Source: Bolinopsis microptera | Lineage: Eukaryota > Ctenophora > Tentaculata > Lobata > Bolinopsidae | DNA: 64,000 nucleotides | NCBI RefSeq assembly: GCF_026151205.1 | Contig: NC_087081.1 | Span: forward strand, 12,792,340 to 12,856,339 | Direction: 5' to 3' | In this document: piece by piece, positions 55,401 to 64,000 of the stretch | How the letters are laid out: every line of letters starts with the position of its first letter | How positions within the stretch are numbered: the first letter of the stretch is position 1 | Made by a program: the position numbers and the translations under genes | Notes under the pieces: model-generated | The model's database searches: none | Seen by the model: only the letters and a program-made list of their open reading frames with translations | Told to the model about the DNA's origin: nothing

Positions 55401-58400
55401 AGAACTTTTTATACTTTCAACAAGGTTTACAAGATGTCAGGAGAGTGACATAGCAATTTTTGTATTCAGAGTGAATCTTAACGAACCTGGCAGAGAAAAT
55501 CGTACTTTCTATGTAAGTAGGTGTTTTGGTGCACTGCTCATAATATTTAAATCACACCGATCATACATTTGTAGGCAAGAAATAAAATGGCATAAGAGTG
55601 CACGGTTCCAGCATCACGTAGCCACCCAGCGGTTACACTGGACAGTGGTTAGACCAAGTGGTTAGACCAAGTGGTTAGACCAAGTGGTTAGACCAAGTGG
55701 TTAGACCAAGTAGTTAGACCAAGTGGTTAGACCAAGTAGTTAGACCAAGTGGTTAGACCAAGTAGTTAGACCAAGTTGTTAGACCAAGTGGTTAGACCAA
55801 GTGGTTAGACCAAGTGGTTAGACCAAATCATCCAAGTGGTTACACCAAATCATCCAAGTGGTTACACCAAGAAATAAAATGGCGTAAGAGTGCACGGTTC
55901 CAGCATCACGTAGCCACCCAGCGGTTACACTGGACAGTGGTTAGACCAAGTGGTTAGACCAAGTGGTTAGACCAAGTGGTTAGACCAAGTAGTTAGACCA
56001 AGTGGTTAGACCAAGTAGTTAGACCAAGTGGTTAGACCAAGTAGTTAGACCAAGTGGTTAGACCAAGTTGTTAGACCAAGTTGTTAGACCAAGTGGTTAG
56101 ACCAAGTGGTTAGACCAAGTGGTACGGGTAGCTTGATTTCCCCCTTCCAGAATGTAGCAGCTAAATCTGACAAATTACACCTACGTAAGTGATACCCCCC
56201 TTCCAGGGTCTCCTTCTCTGGTGCCATGAACTGAGCTGACTCTAAATCTGTAAGTAACAAAGAGTTAATTTTATTTAAATTTCTTCTTTGTTTACCAGTT
56301 AAAAGCAGGCATTGCTTACTAAACAGTTCCTTAGGATCTGAAGATAAGAAGATAAAAACCCAGCAAGGAGAAAGGGAGAGTCAACTAAATATGGTGCACT
56401 AGAATAATTTCAATACTAACCAGCTAACTCGATATCGTTAGATTTCACAGTCTCATTTACTTCCAGAATCTCCATATCAAGCTTTTTCAGATCTATTTGT
56501 ACCTGTCCGAGAATACGTATTGAGTAAAATACATTTTGTTAAATTAAAAAATTCAGTCCAGCTAAAATATCATGCGGATTCATAATACAAGCACAGGGTA
56601 CAGTAACTTAGAAAAGCTTATATCAACCTGTATACCCTGTATAGTGTATATATATACAATATATATATAATGTGTAAATTATAAATTTTATAAAAAATAC
56701 CTCACGGCTGCGCAACAGACTAGAGAAATACTGCCGAATTTCCTTGGTAATTATCTGATCTGATTCACTACAAATCTCCACTCTAACAAAGTCGAATCCC
56801 TCCTGAGTATTAACGTGGAAAGCCAGGAGCAAATCTGGAGACACGATCAGTAGCTTGCCATCTCGGGGAATAAGCATAAATCTGGAGATAAGAAGGGAGC
56901 AGATAAGAGGTGTTGCGAATCTTGATACATTCAGCGTTTCGTGGTACATCACCCTGAATTCAACATGATTGGCAGAAGATTCATTGACATTAGTGTTCCA
57001 TGAGGAGCTAATACGTTTACTGAAATCTTTGGTTCCCGACTCCGTGTAAAATGGGTCGAGTAGTTTGAAACTTACTAGTGCTTCTTTCATTTCAATCTCA
57101 GAGACGTCTAGAGACATATTATAAAAGTTCTTAGAAAAGAAGCCATTGCACTTGCTGACAAAGAAATACCCTGATTTACCAAGATGATTCTCCAAATCTT
57201 CTCTAAATCTTTCGTCGAATAGTTTTAACTCTTGCTCAGGACAATAATTCAGGAGGTCAGTGCTCGGTGGGGATATTTGGAGCTGTTTAGCATCTCCTCT
57301 CTTGAGATTAAAGATGTCTGGCACACTCTTCTCGTGACTTGCTTCAACACCAAGGAGTTTAGATAGCAGGTCCAGCAGTGCGGGGTCTTTTGCATCTTGA
57401 ACAACATACAACTGTTTGTTTACAAGGTTTTTGAAGTTATTTAGGTGTTCAATACTGAGCATCTCATACGGAAGACTGTGACAAAATACAACAGTTTCGT
57501 TGTCATTTTGTTTTTGTCCGGTTTCAGGCAAAAGTGGTGTTGCTGCTGAATGAGCAACAAGAATGTTGAACAATACAGGGTCCTTTTTACTCTGGGAAGA
57601 AAGTTGTTTGCCTTGGGGAGCTTGAGTTTTTTCAGATTTTGTAAGTCCAATCTTTATTTCACGTACAAACTCCTTGTTTTCTTCGGTTGGATCTAGATAA
57701 ATTGAAATTATGGTTTTACAACTAAATCTTCAATGGTTTTCATGAGAGTGAATTTGTAAATTAAAATAGTGTCAAAATCCATATTTATTACAGCTGTTGC
57801 TGTTAGTATTTAACTTACGAGAGATTCCAAGGTCCTCTAGGATGAAATTCAATTCTGCTGCATTCCAATGTTTCTCAAACGCTAAATACTGAAAGAAAAG
57901 GGAGATCATAGTTTTAGCAGACAAAAACTAAAGTATATTTATCAGCCCAGGCCAAGGATTTTGGAGCTCAAGTACCGGTGCGGTCAAGGTCAGGAATTAT
58001 GACATTCTGGTGATGTGGAAATACATGATCCATTTTAAAACTTCTAAGTTCCTATTAACAAAGTATCCCTATGTTCCTGAATGAATGTAGAAAAGCACTA
58101 ACATTCATCATCTTCTCAACTTGAATTTTATCAATGCATGCTCTGCGCTGTCTAAGAAATTTGAACTGCTCCTCCTTTTTGTACAAGATAGTGTAGTCCA
58201 AAGCTGTGAAGCCAAACACATCTTTTTATTTATGTAGTCGACATCATCTCCCTGGGATGTTTTATTACCGTCACTAATAATAGCAGAATATTTTTGAATC
58301 GATTACAATAAACATTCTAAATCGAAATCTCTAAAAGTCACATCTTTAAGCTCTTATTATACACATTAAAGTGGTTTATTACATAGTAAGTCATGCTACA

Positions 58401-59705
58401 AACCTCTGTTTGGCAAGAAAGTGCTTTCTCCAGTAAGGAAGCCTGCCCATTATAACGCACAATTTTGTGGAGAGGTGTTTTCCCATTGACATCGCTGCTT
58501 AGAGGAAAACCAACATCCAGCAATTTATTGACATACTTCTTCTTTTTCTCGATAGCATAATGTAGTAAATCTACCGTTGGAGAGGCAAGCTTAACTTTGT
58601 CAAAACCTTTTTCTGAAGAATCGAAATAATCTTTGAAGAGCTCGAAAAATTTTGGTTCTGGATCTTTGACTAAAGCAAGTGGGTACAAGTTTGAACTATC
58701 GGTTGCTCTAAACAGAGCTTTAACCAGATATTTTTCCTGATCGAGTAGATCCTGCAGCAAATCATATTTCTCGTACTTACAAAAATAATGAGCAATATTA
58801 CATCCGTAGCTGTCTTTAATATCTATCAATTGAGATTCTTTGTTATTCAAATATTTTACCAATATTTCATAAAATTTGTCTCCGTTTCTTTTAGGTTTGG
58901 GTTTCAGACACGCCAACAGAACATCTGTTGAGCAAATAATCGTTTCAATTTTGTTTTCATTACAATGTTCTACTGTCCGGCGAAACTTTTTCATATCATC
59001 ACTTTTTATGGCCTCCTTGATGTGGATTTCACCAACTGATTCTGCCCCAAAATCTAAAATACAGACAAGGTTATCCCACACTGTCTCAGATGATGATTGC
59101 AGGGTTTTTATGATAACAGAACTCATATCACCTGGAACTGGATAGCTTGTATCTTGGCATAATAATTCGATGATATCTTTTATACCAGGTCGTTTATCTG
59201 GATTTTCCAAATAATCTTCAAGATTTGTCAACAGTTCGCTTTTACCCAAAGAATTAGCAGGCCAATTCTTTGCTTCAGTACCAAAATCTTGCTTAGCATA
59301 CCATTTTAAAAGAATTTTCACGGTTGAAACCTTTTGAACATGGTGCAAAGCCGTTTCTCCCTTGTTGTTCTGAGCAAGCACATTGCACTTGCCTAATAAC
59401 TCTTCAAAACATGTCTCAACACCATGTCTAGCAAAATGATGAAGAAGTGTGTTGCCCAATTTGTCCGTTAAATTGAAATCTGTACATTTCAAGATTGTCT
59501 GAATAGTTGAAACATTTAACAAATCTAAATATTGACTTATCACTCCAATCATCATTGCTGTCTGCCCAAAATCATTTTGAATATTAACATCAACAGGTGG
59601 ATCTTTACCTAATAACCTAATGATGTCATCTTCATTGTCGACCGGATCTTTCATCAGATCATGAAGTCGTGTGTTTTTATTGACTGGATTCCCATCATTT
59701 GTCAT
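52500..59705 (-). CDS. Ankyrin-repeat protein with C-terminal membrane segments, at least ten exons
   Basis: Exons on the minus strand, all with GT-AG edges and matching phases: 59705-58404, 58251-58103, 57888-57819, 57692-56701, 56502-56421, 56241-56181, 54453-54358, 53156-53077, 52871-52767 and 52602 to about 52500. The total is a little over 1000 residues. Exon 1 has ankyrin-type repeats ('DKLGNTLLHHFARHG', 'NNKGETALHHV', 'DVNGKTPLHKIVR'), and exon 2 adds 'FGFTALDYTILY'. The middle exon (330 codons) is not recognised. The late exons give 'CFNCWRLNWADFLVLGLG' followed by IVIVVGI, and then 'GVAGVATLPFILSVLNRV', two hydrophobic segments. Ankyrin repeats before membrane segments would fit a TRP-type channel, but I see no pore signature, so this is only a suggestion. 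Exon 2 needs one base added (or two removed) in a five-A run at about 58223-58227. The 3' end runs into the 49-bp satellite, where the frame soon stops; remaining exons were not found. Confidence 0.7.
53202..53723. mobile_element. hAT-like miniature element, 522 bp, in an intron
   Basis: Ends CAGGGATCGACCGGG and CCCGGTCGATCACTG (inverted, one mismatch), flanked by the 8-bp direct repeat AATTGAGG (53194-53201 and 53724-53731). The interior is unusually GC-rich at both ends ('ggggccggggccggga' repeats) around an AT-rich middle. It lies 45 bp upstream of exon 8 of the ankyrin gene, inside an 11-bp 'acaaattgagg' tandem. Confidence 0.88.
55580..56125. repeat. 13-bp minisatellite in two duplicated blocks, intronic
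   Basis: Two arrays of 'gttagaccaagtg' units (about 55640-55820 and 55930-56122), each preceded by the same ~75-bp leader ('gcacggttccagcatcacgt' and following), so a ~289-bp segment was duplicated. It lies in the large intron between exons 6 and 7 of the ankyrin gene. Confidence 0.88.
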
Positions 59706-61009
59706 GATATTTGAGGTATATTATGGACAGTGTTGATTAAAAATGTCTCATTAGAACAAGCTGAGAAGCTTATCTTTTTTCAGTTCATTCACCTATTAAT
59801 AAAAGTTTATAAATATATACAGATTTATCAATAAAGAAACAAGGTGGTAAAAATCTATGGCTGTTGCGCAACTGTTTAGGCTAGATCCCAATACATTAAT
59901 CCATGTATTACTTAATTTTAGCTACATTAAATTAATTTTAACTACATGTATGTATAAGTGTGAACTCATTTATCATGCAGGTCTTCAAAAATACAATGTG
60001 GATTATTATATTTTGTATGAGAAAAAAGATTTTATGTTTGCTTTTAATTTCTTTCAGATTGTACATGTATTCATTATAGATTCAATGGCAGATAATATTG
60101 TCATATCATTACTATAATTCAAAGAATTATTTCTGCTGTACGACCGCCCACGTGCAAATTAGGTAAACAAATAAAAGTTGCATAATAACCATGATAACGG
60201 TGTTCAAAAGCGCACTTACGTGTACGTGCAAATATTTGCGACATTTTGATGGGTTTTGTGGTGATAACATTGTGTTCAGTGCGAGCTACATTTTAATCAG
60301 CTGTATCTTCGGTTGTGACTGATATTTTTGATGCGATAAAAACTGACTACCAAAGAATACTATTAGCTGTGACCACGGGCTTTCTAGTTTTGTAACATAA
60401 AATGAACATAAAATGAACATAAACAACTCAAATTACCTATTTTTAAAATTAAATACTTTTCAAATTTTACAGAGTACAGCAATAGATGAATATAAAATAG
60501 AATCGTTCAAAATATCGCCCACATCTGTAAAATATGATGGGCACCCAAACAAGGTAAACACATAGTGAACTATGTCCGCAGTAACTTGGACCCATTAAAT
60601 CGAATTAATCTAAATCCAAAAGTTTATGAAAAACTATTTAATAACAAACAAATCCATGGTGAATAACTGTGGATATAGAGCCAAAATTGGTATTTCAATA
60701 CGTCAAATTCCAGATACATTAGATACAGGTCTGATATGGTCATTAATGTGTGAGAAGGTGTGCGGGTGAAGTGTGATATGATGTTGAAAGTATAGGAAGG
60801 TAGATACAAAATTAATTAAACAAAAAATAATAATATGGGGAGCAAAGAGACTAGGCTAGACCGTTCTATTCACTATCCAATAAACATTTCCATAGATGCT
60901 TAGTGACCTCAGCTTCGAAAAGACTAGTAGACATAATCTGTCTTACCTGTAAAGGGAGTCCACATATGGTGTGTGAATTCTGACTTAACTTAGGTTAAAT
61001 TGATGACAA
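59706..61009. other. AT-rich intergenic region
   Basis: Upstream flank of the ankyrin gene, presumably with its promoter. Short frames (59857-60117 plus, 60624-60809 minus) are AT-rich and unconvincing. Confidence 0.5.
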
Positions 61010-61415
61010 AATAGACAGACTGTCGAGGTGGCAACGTCTTAGTCGAGAAGTGCCCTGATATAAAGAGAGATAGTGAGGCAGCGTTGTCATACGTTGTATG
61101 ACCCGCCACGCACGAAGTGCGCGGCTCCCCCTGTATCGTCAGGACGATAAAGTGAAACGACCGTGGGTGTCACAACGTGATACAAAGGCAGCGATACAGG
61201 AATTAAATTGTTCAGAAGTTTGTGGAAAAAAATAAGATCATTCAAGTCAAACTTTTGAGACAAAGGGAGAATGTCGACAAGCTTGCACTTTTTGACATAT
61301 TGCTCAGGTGGATAACTGCGGCCCTCTTCAGACAGAATGCATTTAATAGCTCTCTTTTGGAGACTTTCTAATTTATCACTAAGTGATTTATTACAAGGGC
61401 GCCAGATTATATATC
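61010..61415 (-). pseudogene. LINE fragment, RT C-terminal region
   Basis: Minus-strand translation gives 'IWRPCNKSLSDKLESLQKRA', 'IKCILSEEGRSYPPEQYVKK' and 'LNDLIFFHKLLNNLIPVSLP', closely parallel to the C-terminal part of LINE D (41.9-42.2 kb: 'LQKRAIKWILHEEYMSYPPS'). It is truncated at both ends and decays downstream. Confidence 0.8.
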
Positions 61416-61639
61416 AATTATTTAATGGACCTAATACTATTTATGATAATTAAATGTCTGTTCTCTTCAATCCTTTGAAATTATACCATATTTTGACTTA
61501 ATTCAAATAGACTTGATGTTTCGATTTAATTCCATCGTCATATTAATCTGCACTAATGATCGAACTGAAAAGTCCGTTTTTATTAGATATGGCTAAAAGA
61601 TATATAACACACATAACGTACACAGGGAGACTAAAGTGC

Positions 61640-61730
61640 AAAAAACTGCTACTAACTGCTGCCAACTGCTGCTGACTGCTGCTAACTGCTGCTGTCGCGC
61701 GCGCCATTTGCAGCAGTTAGCGGCAGTTAG
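61640..61730. repeat. CTGCTAACTG-type repeat forming an inverted pair
   Basis: Several 'actgctgctaactgctgc' units, then 'gtcgcgcgcgcc', then the inverted 'gcagcagttagcggcagtta'. A hairpin is possible. No gene. Confidence 0.75.
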
Positions 61731-61999
61731 TAGAAACAAAATTTTAAAAGTAAAACAAAATTTTTATTTACCACAAATAAAGCCCGTAAGAGCCTCTACT
61801 AAAAACAATCAATACTTATTTAATATTATTATACATTTATAAATAAATATAAATCTAAATTCAGCTATGTACTCAATACACAGCCCGCCGCGCAGACAGC
61901 CACACTGCACACATTGCTGAGAGATTCTCAGGTGCAGATGTAAGCGCCGCGCGCCCGAGGTTTGTTATCTTACAATTACATGTCACGATATATTATTAA

Positions 62000-62588
62000 T
62001 CAATAAATGTTTTTGCCATGAAATGGACCAAACTGATCCTAACTCATATTTCACTCATCATAGCATATTGCTTCAGCATGTACAAACGGCATAACCTCAA
62101 TCAGTTTAATGTAGTGAAATGACTGGTGTAGATGAAGTAGTGTACTAATACAAGTTGGAGAGGATCAGGTAAGCTTAGTCAGCATCCATGATGTTACAAA
62201 CCCTCTGGGACATTACTGCGCCCAGTCTCCAAAGTTACAGTAAATTCCTACTACGGACAAACAAACACAGACAAAACACCAACAAGAAACTAATATACAC
62301 TAGCTAGCTCAGAGAGGAAATGAGTACCGGCTCAGGAGGTATGTCAAAACAGGGCGCCCTTTTGAACACTACTCGGGCTAGAATCAGTGCAATTCGGACA
62401 CTACTATGCAACTGAACCATGCAAAACTATATAAGTGCACCTATGCTGGCAAGGCAATAGGTCAGACTGCCAGTCCTGAAAACCAGTTCTATGATAAGGG
62501 TCACGCAAGCCCCGAAGGGTTAATACAAAATCAATAAATGTTTTTGCCATGAAACGGACCAAACTGATCCTAAGTCATATTCCACTCC
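62000..62588 (+). repeat. 57-bp direct repeats bracketing about 475 bp
   Basis: 'tcaataaatgtttttgccat' and the following 37 bases occur at about 62000 and again at about 62531 in the same orientation, with three or four differences. The sequence between them has no open frame of note. This could be a short duplication or the edges of a non-autonomous element. Confidence 0.7.
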
Positions 62589-62736
62589 ATATTATTAATT
62601 ATCAGAGAATTTTAGAAGCAAAATAATCATTGCATATTGGGAAAATTTCGGTCGTTAACGCAATACAGGGCGTGGACACTGCAATACTAATAACGGAAAA
62701 TTCTGTGGCACTAGTTTCATTCAGCTACCCAATTTA

Positions 62737-62992
62737 TATGTGACATGTACAATGTAATTGTATTAAATTCAGATAAATGTCAGTAATAATCGACGTTATA
62801 ACATTTTGCAATTTACAATTGCACTTAAATCACATCTAGCAAGTTACTAATTCTTTGCATTATATATGTGACATGTACAATGTAATTGTATTAAATTCAG
62901 ATAAATGTTAGTAATAATCGACGTTATAACATTTTGCAATTTACAATTGCACTTAAATCACATCTAGCAAGTTACTAATTCGTTGCATTATA
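62737..62992 (+). repeat. 128-bp tandem duplication
   Basis: Two adjacent near-identical copies, beginning at 'atgtgacatgtacaatgtaa' (62737 and 62865), non-coding; the visible differences are gtCagt/gtTagt and ttCttt/ttCgtt. Confidence 0.9.
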
Positions 62993-64000
62993 TATGTTAC
63001 GTCACTATAGCATATGTCATTCATATTGTACGTTATATAAGATAAAAATAAACATTTTATAATTGTTTCAATGTTCAACACTGCTAAAAAACAAATACCT
63101 ACTTGCCCATCGATTAAGCAGTCGCCAAAACAAGGCTCAAAGTTAATTTACCTTCATACCTTGTTTTGGAGACTGAAGGATGTCAATAAATAAATAATGG
63201 ACAATATTAATACTGAATATGATGGATAATCAGTAATATCAATAAAATCTCTAGTACTGTAACAGTTAAGCACATGTAATTACCATTAAAGAATAGAAAC
63301 GAGTATGCTTGTCCACCTAGAACAATCCACAACCTTAAAACTAACAGTCAGTGCACTAGCTTAACCAAGGTGCAGCTGAAAATAGTTTTTCCGTACTGAT
63401 CTGTGGAGATAAGATCTTTGAATTGACCTTCCCCTTTGTGATGCTATTTCATAAGGCAGGCTTACCCTTTACAATGCCTTTGTAGGCATGTATCGAAAAT
63501 GAAGAGAAGCACAACATGAGGCTTGAAATCTTTTAATCTCAATAATGACACTGCACCTTAGCTTTGTGGCCAGTCTCTATATATTCAGTTGATTATCAGG
63601 TCTCTCTCTCTCGGTTTCGGTCAACAGATGCTGGCCTACTGCGGTAGGCCAGTGTGCTACGTTGGTAGCTGACTCTGTGATATTCCTGTGATCATTTAAT
63701 GACACAGAATCCTACTCCTGTGATACAACTAACTTTCGTGGATATTAAGTAAAACAAAATTTTATTGCCATATTACAATGAATAATAATATCATAATAAA
63801 CATAGTTAAACTTGAACATCCAATAATAAACTCATGAAAATTAGATATGCTATGTAAAATACTCTTTTTACTATATATTAACGGGTGATACTCGTAAAAT
63901 ATTTGTTTCAACTCGGCGCGCGTCTTGGTAGGTTATAAACGTACAAACTGTATACTACTATTAGCTTATTAGGTTTTTGTGTTAATTTGTATTAATTTGA
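62993..64000. other. AT-rich end of window
   Basis: Apart from the two small inverted repeats noted, nothing recognisable is seen on either strand. Confidence 0.5.
63633..63656. repeat. Short perfect hairpin
   Basis: CTGGCCTAC-TGCG-GTAGGCCAG: a 9-bp stem and tetraloop in otherwise featureless AT-rich sequence. No terminator or RNA gene role can be assigned. Another small inverted pair ('gccaaaacaagg' / 'ccttgttttgga') lies at about 63124-63174. Confidence 0.7.

Noticed and set aside
59857-60117. 86-codon plus-strand frame
   Set aside because: AT-rich composition, no family features, and adjacent sequence shows no gene structure.

Overview
The window looks like nuclear DNA of an invertebrate animal, possibly a cnidarian; the phylum is an inference. 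It is AT-rich, its host genes have introns with GT-AG (and one GC-AG) splice sites, and most of it is transposable elements: Penelope-like and CR1/jockey-like LINEs, a gag-protease LTR element, hAT-like and Harbinger-like miniature elements, and several large inverted repeats. No bacterial operons, rRNA or convincing tRNA genes were seen.

Layout. 1-2400 is homopolymer-inflated, low-quality-looking sequence with a CAGA microsatellite and a ~240-base poly-G run; part of it is a corrupted copy of a repeat found again near 49.7-50.1 kb. 2.75-5.15 kb is a decayed Penelope-like element. 6077-26662 is one giant imperfect palindrome, with arms of about 9 and 11 kb around a ~125 bp centre and a TA at each end. 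Each arm carries the same unknown gene (intact at 23618-25096, broken by a stop at 11803-12654) plus 315-bp repeats centred on TGACGTCA palindromes. Three retroelements entered the arms after the arms became two copies: a Penelope-like element with an 829-codon ORF and LINE A (left), and LINE B with a 1250-codon ORF2 (right).

Between 27.1 and 29.8 kb are two host genes in divergent orientation: an intronless class-A-type GPCR and a small three-exon EF-hand protein. Three CRE sites lie upstream of the GPCR. From 30.2 to 41.1 kb is a readable nest: a LINE ORF1 is split by an LTR retrotransposon, whose 3' LTR is split nine bases from its end by a 4.4-kb inverted-repeat element, which itself holds two miniature transposons and an RT remnant. 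LINE D (41.4-43.0 kb) follows on the opposite strand.

At 44.0-47.7 kb a secreted nucleoredoxin/thioredoxin-like gene is split by LINE C, and its 3' part carries a 267-bp in-frame tandem duplication. 48.6-50.8 kb is a second palindrome with G-run hairpins. It is followed by a 49-bp satellite arranged head-to-head (50.8-52.5 kb), which abuts the most downstream readable exon of a minus-strand gene of at least ten exons (52.5-59.7 kb). That gene encodes ankyrin repeats, a large unknown middle domain and C-terminal membrane segments. Its introns hold an hAT-like element and a 13-bp minisatellite. 59.7-64 kb is mostly AT-rich intergenic DNA with a LINE fragment and small repeats.

Coordinates of splice sites, target duplications and repeat arms were read by eye. 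No alignment or database search was run.
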